A stretch of 64,000 nucleotides of DNA from Palsa-504 sp963769715 (GTDB taxonomy: Bacteria > Actinomycetota > Actinomycetes > Streptosporangiales > Streptosporangiaceae), in the NCBI GenBank assembly GCA_963769715.1, contig CAVYNE010000032.1, positions 215,255 to 279,254 of the forward strand, read 5' to 3'. Within the stretch, counting starts at the first letter, position 1. The number at the start of each line of letters is the position of its first letter. Of the stretch, positions 15,977 to 22,712 are shown piece by piece. Position numbers and translations under genes: made by a program. Under the pieces are notes generated by a model. It made no database searches. It was not told the origin of the DNA and was given only the letters and a program-made list of their open reading frames with translations.

Positions 15977-17203
15977 GTGACGGCGACGTTTCGCGATGTT
16001 TTCGCGGTGGCGGAGTTCCGGGCCCTGTGGGGGGCGCAGCTCTTGTCGGTCATCGGTGATCAGCTGGCCCGCGTCGCGCTGACCGTGCTCGTCTACGACC
16101 GGACCCGTTCGGCCCTGCTCGCGGCGATCACCTTCGTGGCCAGCGTCGTGCCGACCTTCGTCGGTGGCGTGACGCTGGCCTGGCTGGCCGACCGGTACCC
16201 GCGCCGTGCTGTGATGATCGCCTGCGACCTGGCCCGGTGCGGGCTCGTGCTGGTCATGGCCGTTCCGGGCCTGCCGCTGGGCGCCCTGGTGACGCTCCTT
16301 TTCCTGGTCACGCTGGTCGGCGCGCCGTTCAGCTCAGCGCGCGCGGCCACCTACCCCGACGTGCTTGAGGGCGAAAAGTACGTGATGGGGACTGCCGTGA
16401 CGCTCACTACGTACCAGTTCGCCCAGGTCCTCGGCTTCGCGGCCGGGGGTGCCGTCACCGGGTTCTTCGGCACACGCCCGTCCCTGCTCATCGACGCGGC
16501 GACCTTCGCCGCGTCGGCGCTCATCGTCCGGGCGTGGGTACGCTCACGACCCGCCCCGGTGGTCGCAGCCGTCAGCCACCATGAGCCCGGCCAGTTGGCC
16601 GGTGTCTTCGCTGGTGTCCGCCTCGTCTTCACCCGCCCGGCCCTGCGCACGCCGATGCTGTTCGGCTGGCTGGCGGCGTTCTACGACGCTCCGGAAGGCG
16701 TGGTCACCCCGCTGGCCCGGGATCTCGGCGGCGGTGCGGTCGCCGTCGGCGTGATCCTGGCCGCTATGGCTCTGGGGCAAACCGTCGGCGCCATCGTGTT
16801 CAGCCGCTTCGTGGCCCCGCCGACACGGCTGCGCGTCATGGGCCCGCTCGCCGTCGCCGCCTGCGCGGTTCTGGCCCTGTTCTTCTGGCAGCCCGGCCTG
16901 CCCGGATCGCTGCTGATCTTGTTTGCGTCCGGTCTGGGCGCGTCCTACCAGATCGCCGCCAACGCTGCCTTCGTGAGGGCGGCGCCGCGACAACAGCGCG
17001 CCCAGGCCTTCGGCCTGGCCCAGGGCGGTATCAGCCTGGGCCAGGGAACAGTCATGATCCTGGCGGGAGCCGCCGCGGACCACTATTCCCCAGCATCGGT
17101 TATCGCAATTTCTGGCACAGTCGGGGCCGCAGTAGCCCTAGCGATCGCGGTCAGCTGGGCCGGTGCTCGCAGACAGTCGGTGGACGGGCACCTTCAGCGT
17201 TAG
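15977..17203 (+). CDS. MFS exporter (EntS/MFS_3-like)
   Basis: Major facilitator transporter of 408 residues with about 12 hydrophobic helices. The N terminus (FRDVFAVAEFRALWGAQLLSVIGDQLARVAL) and the loop 2-3 signature LADRYPRRAVMIACD fit the MFS_3/enterobactin-exporter-like group. GTG start at 15977. It is transcribed towards the heptapeptide minigene array, whose last copy ends only 2 bp from this gene's stop codon on the other strand. An export role for those peptides is possible but only suggested by position. Substrate unknown. Confidence 0.88.
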   Translation: MTATFRDVFAVAEFRALWGAQLLSVIGDQLARVALTVLVYDRTRSALLAAITFVASVVPTFVGGVTLAWLADRYPRRAVMIACDLARCGLVLVMAVPGLPLGALVTLLFLVTLVGAPFSSARAATYPDVLEGEKYVMGTAVTLTTYQFAQVLGFAAGGAVTGFFGTRPSLLIDAATFAASALIVRAWVRSRPAPVVAAVSHHEPGQLAGVFAGVRLVFTRPALRTPMLFGWLAAFYDAPEGVVTPLARDLGGGAVAVGVILAAMALGQTVGAIVFSRFVAPPTRLRVMGPLAVAACAVLALFFWQPGLPGSLLILFASGLGASYQIAANAAFVRAAPRQQRAQAFGLAQGGISLGQGTVMILAGAAADHYSPASVIAISGTVGAAVALAIAVSWAGARRQSVDGHLQR

Positions 17204-17205
17204 GG

Positions 17206-17229
17206 TCAGCCCCAGCCGGTGTCGCGCAT
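17206..17229 (-). CDS. Heptapeptide minigene MRDTGWG, copy 5 in transcription order
   Basis: ATG CGC GAC ACC GGC TGG GGC TGA on the minus strand, with SD AAGGAG ending 6 nt before ATG. Its flank differs from the other copies, but the ORF is identical. It ends tail-to-tail with the MFS gene. Confidence 0.55.
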   Translation of the reverse strand: MRDTGWG

Positions 17230-17280
17230 GGCGTGCTCCTTCCTCTGGTGTGCGGGGGGGGCGGTGGGGGTCGTTGGGGG

Positions 17281-17304
17281 TCAGCCCCAGCCGGTGTCGC
17301 GCAT
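17281..17304 (-). CDS. Heptapeptide minigene MRDTGWG, copy 4
   Basis: Identical eight-codon ORF, with SD AGGAGG 8 nt before ATG. Part of the tandem array described at 17203-17534. Confidence 0.58.
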   Translation of the reverse strand: MRDTGWG

Positions 17305-17353
17305 GGCGTGCTCCTCCTCTCGTGGGCGGCGGGTCGGTGCCGGTCGTTGGGGG

Positions 17354-17377
17354 TCAGCCCCAGCCGGTGTCGCGCAT
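17354..17377 (-). CDS. Heptapeptide minigene MRDTGWG, copy 3
   Basis: Identical eight-codon ORF, with SD AGGAGG 8 nt before ATG, separated from the next copy by a 49-nt C-rich spacer. Confidence 0.58.
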   Translation of the reverse strand: MRDTGWG

Positions 17378-17426
17378 GGCGTGCTCCTCCTCTCGTGGGC
17401 GGCGGGTCGGTGCCGGTCGTTGGGGG

Positions 17427-17450
17427 TCAGCCCCAGCCGGTGTCGCGCAT
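17427..17450 (-). CDS. Heptapeptide minigene MRDTGWG, copy 2
   Basis: Identical eight-codon ORF, with SD AGGAGG 8 nt before ATG, and identical 49-nt spacer. Confidence 0.58.
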   Translation of the reverse strand: MRDTGWG

Positions 17451-17499
17451 GGCGTGCTCCTCCTCTCGTGGGCGGCGGGTCGGTGCCGGTCGTTGGGGG

Positions 17500-17523
17500 T
17501 CAGCCCCAGCCGGTGTCGCGCAT
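17500..17523 (-). CDS. Heptapeptide minigene MRDTGWG, copy 1 (promoter-proximal)
   Basis: First copy in the direction of transcription. SD TAGGAG lies 6 nt before ATG; beyond it the sequence is unique and AT-rich (17530-17575), the most likely promoter region for the array. Confidence 0.57.
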   Translation of the reverse strand: MRDTGWG

Positions 17524-17930
17524 GGCGTGCTCCTATCATTCAGTATTCGGGCGGATTCTTTAAGTAACCATATAAACGCCCCGGCGGGAGGCATGGTTCG
17601 GCTTCGGGCGCTCGCTGTCCATGGCGCGCGCTCTTCCGGTGTTCCGTATCCCACCGTCGGCGTCACGGCTACCCATTGTGGCTTGCAATTGCGCCCAGGG
17701 GGCGCTTTGTACTTATTGCCGGAAATAAGACTGTCTATGGCGTGACAGACCGTGACTTTTAGAGATGCCATGGGGACGTGTGGTGAACCAGGCGGGCAAA
17801 AAGGGTACTGTTCTACCAGTGAGTAGTGGGATTTTCACGTTCTGCGCTCCCGGGGGCTAGCAATGCGGGACAATATATGGGCACACTGCTACCTGGGTGG
17901 CGGTGCAATGGTTTGCATGAGGAGGTTCTG
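17524..17930. other. Divergent regulatory region between array 1 and the first cyclase
   Basis: 407 bp with no supported gene except as noted. The array side (17530-17575) is AT-rich and likely holds the minus-strand promoter. The cyclase side holds a block conserved before both cyclase genes (17821-17872). Base composition is lower in GC than flanking genes, which fits a promoter-rich or recently acquired region. Confidence 0.5.
17821..17872 (+). promoter_or_regulatory. Conserved block upstream of cyclase 1
   Basis: GAGTAGnnnnATTTTnACGTTCnGC, then GCAATnCGGGACA, occur in the same order and spacing (within 1 bp) before both diguanylate cyclases (second copy 19634-19684). The block lies about 60-110 bp before the start codon. 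A shared promoter or operator is the simplest reading; duplication without function is the alternative. Confidence 0.5.
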
Positions 17931-19352
17931 ATGGAGCTGATCCGTCGCCTCCTGCGTCGGATGACAGCCGTCAGTGATTGGGGCCTCTGGTCGTTGCCCC
18001 GCTGGCTCACCGTTTACGTGCTGGCCGTGGTGGCCGTCGATGCCGCTGCCATCGGCCTGGCGGTGTCGTTCACCACCTTCACCCGGGCCAACCTGGCCTT
18101 GTTTAGCCTCCTGCTGGGATGCACGGCGACCTCCGTCGAGCTGACCAGGAAGGCGGGGGAGCAAGGCGGCGTGATCAAGGATGTCCAGGGCGTATGGGAA
18201 TTGCCGGCCGCCATCCTGCTGCCTCCGCTCTATGCGCTGATCGTCCCGGTCGTCCGGATAGTACTGGTGCAGTGGCGGATCCGGCGTGCCCCCGTCTACC
18301 GCAGGGTGTTCACTGGGGCGGCGATCAGCCTCTCCTACGGTGCGGCATCGGCAACCTTCCACGGCCTGTACGGCCTGATACCGCAGGACTCGGGAGGGAT
18401 CCTCAGCCGCGGCACGGTGTGGACCTTGCTGGTGGCCCTCAGCGTCCTGGTGAAGGAGGTCGTGAACAAGACCGTGGTCATGACGGCCGTCAGGGGTGCC
18501 GATCCGGCCACGAGTATCCGTATCGAAGTGTTCGGCCGCGAGCCGCTGTACAACGACGCGGCCGAGATCTGCATAGGCGTCCTGGTTACCTACGGCGTGG
18601 CCGGGAACCCACTGCTCGCCCTGGCCGCGCTGCCCGTCGTCACCTTGCTGCAGCGGTCGCTGCGGCACGTCCAACTGGTCAATGATTCGCGGGCCGATTC
18701 GAAGACGGGCTTGCTGAATGCGGCGACTTGGGAGCGCGAGGCGACCGTGGAGGTAGGCCGCGCGGTACGGACCAGGACCCCGCTGGCGGTGGCAATACTC
18801 GACATCGACCGGTTCAAGGTGATCAACGACACCTACGGTCACCTGGTTGGCGATCAGGTGCTCAAGGAGATCGCCCGTACGCTCGACAGCCTGCTGCGCG
18901 ACTACGACCGCGCCGGGCGGTTCGGCGGTGAGGAGTTCTCGCTGCTGTTGCCGCAGACCCGAGCGGTTGACGCCTTCCGGATCGCCGAACGTGTGCGCGC
19001 TAACATCGCCGGCTTGTCCATCATCGTTCCCGGGGCGACCGGCGGGGAACGGGTGCATGTCACGGTGTCGATCGGGGTGGCCGCGCTGGATAGCGGCAGC
19101 AAGCGGGAGTACACCGAACTGATGGCCGCAGCGGACGCCGCCCTGTACCGGGCGAAGTCCGGCGGCCGGGACCAGGTGCAGATGATCAGCACGACCAGGG
19201 GCCTGAGCGCCGTCAGCGGCAGTGTAGCTCGTGACAACGACGGCAGCGCTAAGGGCAGTCGGCCGGACGTGCCAAGCGCATTCCGTCGCGCGCAGATTTC
19301 CTTAACCGAGCTCGCTGCACGGGCCCGGTACGAGTTGCTACAAACTTGTTAG
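17931..19352 (+). CDS. Membrane-anchored diguanylate cyclase 1 (GGEEF)
   Basis: Makes cyclic di-GMP from two GTP. The 473-residue product has an N-terminal membrane region of about 5-6 helices (residues 25-245) and a GGDEF domain (about 265-430): DIDRFKVINDTYGHLVGD (metal and nucleotide binding) and RFGGEEF near 331. RDYD stands exactly five residues before GGEEF, an intact RxxD product-inhibition site. ATG at 17931 follows GAGGAGG; the longer frame from 17826 lacks an SD. Paralogue of the gene at 19748 with the same domain spacing. The stop overlaps the last MRTSSWN minigene on the other strand. Confidence 0.92.
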   Translation: MELIRRLLRRMTAVSDWGLWSLPRWLTVYVLAVVAVDAAAIGLAVSFTTFTRANLALFSLLLGCTATSVELTRKAGEQGGVIKDVQGVWELPAAILLPPLYALIVPVVRIVLVQWRIRRAPVYRRVFTGAAISLSYGAASATFHGLYGLIPQDSGGILSRGTVWTLLVALSVLVKEVVNKTVVMTAVRGADPATSIRIEVFGREPLYNDAAEICIGVLVTYGVAGNPLLALAALPVVTLLQRSLRHVQLVNDSRADSKTGLLNAATWEREATVEVGRAVRTRTPLAVAILDIDRFKVINDTYGHLVGDQVLKEIARTLDSLLRDYDRAGRFGGEEFSLLLPQTRAVDAFRIAERVRANIAGLSIIVPGATGGERVHVTVSIGVAALDSGSKREYTELMAAADAALYRAKSGGRDQVQMISTTRGLSAVSGSVARDNDGSAKGSRPDVPSAFRRAQISLTELAARARYELLQTC

Positions 19353-19372
19353 TTCCAGCTGCTGGTGCGCAT
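19349..19372 (-). CDS. Heptapeptide minigene MRTSSWN, copy 2
   Basis: ATG CGC ACC AGC AGC TGG AAC TAA on the minus strand, with SD AAAGGA 6 nt upstream. Its stop codon overlaps the stop of diguanylate cyclase 1 tail-to-tail. The flank differs from the other MRTSSWN copy while the ORF is identical. Confidence 0.55.
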   Translation of the reverse strand: MRTSSWN

Positions 19373-19421
19373 GGTGCGTCCTTTCGGCAGGTGGCGGTCG
19401 GGGTCTGGGGGTGGCCGGGGG

Positions 19422-19445
19422 TTAGTTCCAGCTGCTGGTGCGCAT
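19422..19445 (-). CDS. Heptapeptide minigene MRTSSWN, copy 1 (promoter-proximal)
   Basis: Identical ORF preceded by a strong SD, AGGAGG, 9 nt before ATG. A TTGACT box lies about 45 nt further upstream on the minus strand as a possible -35, without a convincing -10. Confidence 0.57.
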   Translation of the reverse strand: MRTSSWN

Positions 19446-19747
19446 GATGACACCCCTCCTCTCGTGAACAGGCTCGCTACTGGTAAGTCAAGCCGGGGAG
19501 CATACCGAAAGAAGAAGAACCAGAGCTCGTAAATCCGAAATGTCGGATAGCTCCGGAGGTACCTCTGGGACTGGAGAGCATAGAGTAAGCATCCGTGCGC
19601 GATGCGCTAGATGATTACTGGATTTATCTCGCTGAGTAGCAGAATTTTGACGTTCAGCAGTCCTTATCGTCGCAATCCGGGACACTAGGGAGTACGTGCT
19701 GCCCCCGACCCAGGTTCAAAGTACTCGTGGCTGCCAAGGAGACACCG
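19446..19747. other. Divergent regulatory region between array 2 and the second cyclase
   Basis: 302 bp with no supported gene. It contains an inverted repeat ATCCGA/TCGGAT (19533-19548) and the conserved block at 19634-19684 shared with the region before cyclase 1. It is AT-richer than the neighbouring coding DNA. Confidence 0.5.
19634..19684 (+). promoter_or_regulatory. Conserved block upstream of cyclase 2
   Basis: Second copy of the block described at 17821-17872 (GAGTAG, ATTTT, ACGTTC, GCAAT, CGGGACA in the same order). It ends about 63 bp before the start of cyclase 2. Confidence 0.5.
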
Positions 19748-21121
19748 GTGGACGCAATCCGCTCGATGCGCGAGCGGAGCATGGGGCCACGGGCATGGCC
19801 GATCTGGAAGCTTCCTCGCTGGGTGGTCGGCTTCGTTGTCCTGGTCGTACTGACCGACGCCGGCATTCTGGCGATCGGGGCAAGCAGGGTAAGCATCCAT
19901 GTCCATGATCTTGTGCTGTTCGCCGGCCTGCTGACATGCAGCGTCGCCAGCGTCGAGCTGACCAGGCGGGTAGGCGAGAACCTCGGGTTTGTCAAGGACG
20001 TGTATGCGGTCTGGGAGCTACCGGTCGCGATGTTGCTGCCGCTTCCCTACGCGCCTGTTCTTCCGGCTATCCGCTTCGCCCTGTGCCAGTGGCGGATACT
20101 CCGGGTTCCTGTGTACAGGCGCGTGTTCAGCGCGGCCGCAATCGGGCTCAGCTATGTCACCGCTGCCCTGGTCTTCCATATGCTTATCCGGCTGGTGCAT
20201 GGCGCCGCCTCGAATCCGGCCGGCCATGCGCTGGCCTGGATGCTGATCGTGGCTGCTTGCGCGGCAGTGCAGTGGATCATCAACCAGGTCCTGATCTGGA
20301 CTGCGATCAAGGGCTCGAATCCGGCTGTGAGCTTCCGCGAAGAGCAGCTCGCCAGGGAGCCCATGTATAACGACGTCAATGAGCTGTGCGTTGCGGTACT
20401 TGTCACGTTCTGCGTGGCCTACAGCTGGATTGCCCTGGCCTTCGCGTTTCCCTTCATCACCCTGCTGCAGCGGTCTGTACGGCACGCTCGGCTCCTCGAA
20501 GACGCGCGGGCTGACTCCAAGACGGGGTTGCTGAACGCGGCGACCTGGGAGCGCGGGGCAACCGCGGAAGTGGCCCGCGCGGTACGGACCAAGACGTCGC
20601 TGGCGATCGCGCTGCTTGATATCGACCGGTTCAAGGTGATCAACGACACCTACGGGCACCTGACAGGGGATGAGGTGCTCAAGGAGATCGCGCATACGCT
20701 GAACACGCTGCTGCGCGAGTACGACCTCGCCGGAAGGTTCGGCGGCGAGGAGTTCACGCTGCTCCTGCCGCAGACCCGGGCGGTGGACGCCTTCCGGATC
20801 GCCGAACGGGTCCGGTCCGCCATCTCCGGCCTGTGCATCATTGCCCCCGGCGCGACCGGCGGCGAGCGGGTGCACGTCACGGTGTCGATCGGGGTGGCTG
20901 CGCTGGACAGCGGCAGCAAGCGCGAGTACGCCGAACTGATGGCGGCCGCGGACGCCGCCCTTTACCGCGCCAAGGGATGCGGCCGGGACCAGGTCCAGAT
21001 GATCAGCACGACCAGGGGCCTGAGCGCGGTCAGCAGCACCTCCGGGGGCATCAACGGTACGGTGGCCGCCGGGCAAGCCCCGGACGGCCCTAGCCTGTTC
21101 CGCCGCGCCGCGAGTTCCTAG
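19748..21121 (+). CDS. Membrane-anchored diguanylate cyclase 2 (GGEEF)
   Basis: Paralogue of the gene at 17931, 457 residues. The GGDEF domain is nearly identical to that of cyclase 1 (DIDRFKVINDTYGHLTGD, REYD I-site, RFGGEEFTLLLPQTRAVDAF). The membrane-embedded N-terminal half is clearly more diverged, though it shares VKDV, VWELP, VYRRVF and LLQRS segments. I chose GTG at 19748 because AAGGAG lies 6 nt upstream; GTG at 19727 has no SD. Faster change in the sensor half than in the catalytic half suggests the two proteins detect different signals. Confidence 0.92.
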   Translation: MDAIRSMRERSMGPRAWPIWKLPRWVVGFVVLVVLTDAGILAIGASRVSIHVHDLVLFAGLLTCSVASVELTRRVGENLGFVKDVYAVWELPVAMLLPLPYAPVLPAIRFALCQWRILRVPVYRRVFSAAAIGLSYVTAALVFHMLIRLVHGAASNPAGHALAWMLIVAACAAVQWIINQVLIWTAIKGSNPAVSFREEQLAREPMYNDVNELCVAVLVTFCVAYSWIALAFAFPFITLLQRSVRHARLLEDARADSKTGLLNAATWERGATAEVARAVRTKTSLAIALLDIDRFKVINDTYGHLTGDEVLKEIAHTLNTLLREYDLAGRFGGEEFTLLLPQTRAVDAFRIAERVRSAISGLCIIAPGATGGERVHVTVSIGVAALDSGSKREYAELMAAADAALYRAKGCGRDQVQMISTTRGLSAVSSTSGGINGTVAAGQAPDGPSLFRRAASS

Positions 21122-21123
21122 GG

Positions 21124-21540
21124 TCAGCCGGCCGTCGGGGTCGGCACCGGCAGAACAGCGAGGATGGTAGCGCTCCCGGTGTGGCACTGCGACGCGTTCC
21201 CTGTGCTCAGCACCTCCGGGGTGTCGTATCCCTGACACGTCCAGCCGCTCACCATGACCGGCGCGCCACCGCCGTTGCCCCGCACCTGCCCGTCCTTGAT
21301 CCTGGCCGCGTACTCGTTCTCGACTTGCAGCGCGGTCTTGCAGTTCACCGAGCCCTTGGCCACCTTGATGATGACCGGCACCCCGGCCGCGGTGTGCGTG
21401 CTGCCGCAGGTCGCGCCGGCGCCCGCGGTCGCCGGCGCGGACGAGCACCCCGTGACCAGGCAGGCGCAGACCCAAAGGCCCCCAAGAACCCCGAATCCGC
21501 GGCGGACCGCGAGGGCCTGCCACACCCCATCCCGCTCCAC
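21124..21540 (-). CDS. Secreted lipoprotein of unknown function
   Basis: 138 residues. A signal peptide with hydrophobic core is followed by the lipobox LVTGC (Cys near residue 32), so the mature protein should be a diacylglycerol-anchored lipoprotein outside the membrane. The mature domain (about 45-125) contains paired Cys (NCKTAL, WTCQGY, SQCHTGS) that may form disulfides, plus an Ile/Val-rich strand pattern. Not recognised as a named family. GTG start. Convergent with cyclase 2 and divergent from argC. Confidence 0.75.
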   Translation of the reverse strand: MERDGVWQALAVRRGFGVLGGLWVCACLVTGCSSAPATAGAGATCGSTHTAAGVPVIIKVAKGSVNCKTALQVENEYAARIKDGQVRGNGGGAPVMVSGWTCQGYDTPEVLSTGNASQCHTGSATILAVLPVPTPTAG

Positions 21541-21586
21541 CGTCTCACCCTAGTGCCCGGGGCCTCACCCCGACGTCCGCGACACT

Positions 21587-21615
21587 TTGCATATTCATGC
21601 GGTATGATGAATACT
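21587..21615. promoter_or_regulatory. ArgR operator (ARG box) overlapping the argC promoter
   Basis: Inverted repeat TATTCAT (21592-21598) and ATGAATA (21607-21613), the core half-sites of ARG boxes. A promoter fits on top: -35 TTGCAT (21587-21592), 17-bp spacer, -10 AATACT (21610-21615). ArgR-arginine binding here would block RNA polymerase. The argC start is about 32 bp downstream. Confidence 0.8.
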
Positions 21616-21646
21616 CTTCCAGGATGGCGGCGGACGTGAGGGATAT

Positions 21647-22696
21647 ATGGGTGCGAGGGTTGCGGTCGCGGGGGCCAGCGGCTACGCGGGCGGCGAACTC
21701 CTCCGCCTGCTGGCCGGCCATCCCGACCTCGAGATCGGTCCGCTGTCCGCGAACAGCAACGCCGGCACCCCGGTGACGGCGGTGCACCCGCAGCTGACCG
21801 GCCATCCCGGCCTCGACGGCGCCGTCTTCGCCGGCACCGACCCGGACGTCCTCGCCGACGCCGACCTGCTCTTGGTCGCCCTCCCGCACGGCGAGTCCGC
21901 GCAGCTGGCCGCCCGCCTCCCGGCCGAGCTCAAGGTCATCGACCTGGGCGCCGACTTCCGGCTGGCCGATCCGGAGGCCTGGGCGGGGTACTACCCGACG
22001 CCGTACGCCGGCCAGTGGACCTACGGCCTGCCCGAACTGCCCGGGGCGCGCGACGCGATCAGGACGTCCACCACCGTGGCCGCGCCCGGCTGCTACGCCA
22101 CCGCCTCGATTCTCGCGCTGGCCCCGCTGCTGGCCGCCGGCCTGGTCGAGCCGGCCGACATCGTGATCGTGGCCGCCTCGGGCACGTCCGGCGCGGGCCG
22201 CTCGCCGCGACCCGACCTGCTCGCCACCGAGGTCATGGGGTCGATGTCCGCGTACCAGGTCGGGGGCACGCACCGGCACACCCCGGAAATAGAGCAGAAC
22301 ATTGATCCCGAACGGGGTGGGTTGCCCGCCGCGGCACCGGTGTCTGTCTCGTTCACCCCGACGCTGGCCCCGATGGCCCGTGGCATCCTGGCCACCTGCA
22401 CCGCGAGGTCGGCCGCCCCGGCCGGCGAGCTGCGGGAGGCGCTCAGCGCGGCTTACCACAGGGAACCCTTCGTGCACGTGCTGCCCGAGGGCCGGTGGCC
22501 GGTCACCGGCGCCACGCTCGGCTCTAACGCCGCCCACCTGCAAGTGGCGGCCGACCGGCACGCCGGCCGCGCCGTCGTCGTCAGCGCCCTGGACAACCTG
22601 GTCAAGGGCGCGGCCGGCCAGGCCATCCAGATCGCCAACCTCATGCTCGGCCTGCCAGAGACGGCTGGCCTGACTGCACACGGAGTAGCACCTTGA
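21647..22696 (+). CDS. argC: N-acetyl-gamma-glutamyl-phosphate reductase
   Basis: NADPH-dependent reduction of N-acetylglutamyl phosphate, third step of arginine synthesis. 349 residues: Rossmann start VAVAGASGYAGGELLRLLAGHP, catalytic Cys in VAAPGCYATASILALAPL, and HRHTPEIEQ. The ATG at 21647 is preceded by GAGGG. First gene of argC-J-B-D-F-R, directly behind the ArgR operator. Confidence 0.97.
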   Translation: MGARVAVAGASGYAGGELLRLLAGHPDLEIGPLSANSNAGTPVTAVHPQLTGHPGLDGAVFAGTDPDVLADADLLLVALPHGESAQLAARLPAELKVIDLGADFRLADPEAWAGYYPTPYAGQWTYGLPELPGARDAIRTSTTVAAPGCYATASILALAPLLAAGLVEPADIVIVAASGTSGAGRSPRPDLLATEVMGSMSAYQVGGTHRHTPEIEQNIDPERGGLPAAAPVSVSFTPTLAPMARGILATCTARSAAPAGELREALSAAYHREPFVHVLPEGRWPVTGATLGSNAAHLQVAADRHAGRAVVVSALDNLVKGAAGQAIQIANLMLGLPETAGLTAHGVAP

Positions 22697-22712
22697 GTCT
22701 GGGAGACACCCC

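Larger units (their letters stand above)
17203..17534 (-). repeat. Five-copy tandem array, 73-75 bp period, of heptapeptide minigenes
   Basis: Copies of a 38-bp core begin at 17203, 17278, 17351, 17424 and 17497 (spacings 75, 73, 73, 73). On the minus strand each core holds a Shine-Dalgarno sequence, ATG, six more sense codons and TGA, encoding MRDTGWG. The ORF and its immediate SD context are identical in all five copies, while the spacer of the copy at 17203 has diverged. That suggests selection on the small ORF. It is not a CRISPR array: the spacers are repeated rather than unique. Confidence 0.85.
19349..19470 (-). repeat. Two-copy array, 73-bp period, of heptapeptide minigenes
   Basis: Two copies spaced exactly 73 bp (ORF ends 19349 and 19422), the same period as array 1. 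Spacers are again 49 nt, C-rich and begin CCCCC after the stop. The peptide MRTSSWN shares Met1, Arg2, Trp6 and length with MRDTGWG but uses different codons elsewhere and TAA instead of TGA, so the two arrays are diverged relatives. Confidence 0.8.

Noticed and set aside
17203..17534. CRISPR array
   Set aside because: Both the core and the spacers are repeated and nearly identical; a CRISPR would have unique spacers. No cas genes are present.
17163..17745. Plus-strand repeat ORFs across array 1 (repeating GVSPSRCRAWRAP or SRGRRVGAGRWGS) as a repeat protein
   Set aside because: They are translations of the 73-bp repeat (73 is not a multiple of 3, so the frame rotates), lack SDs and show no conserved domain. 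The minus-strand minigenes explain the conservation better.
17863..17931. 22-codon ORF starting MRDNIW just before cyclase 1, superficially like the heptapeptides
   Set aside because: The corresponding site before cyclase 2 reads GCAATCCGGGACA, so the ATG is not conserved, and there is no good SD. Probably chance.
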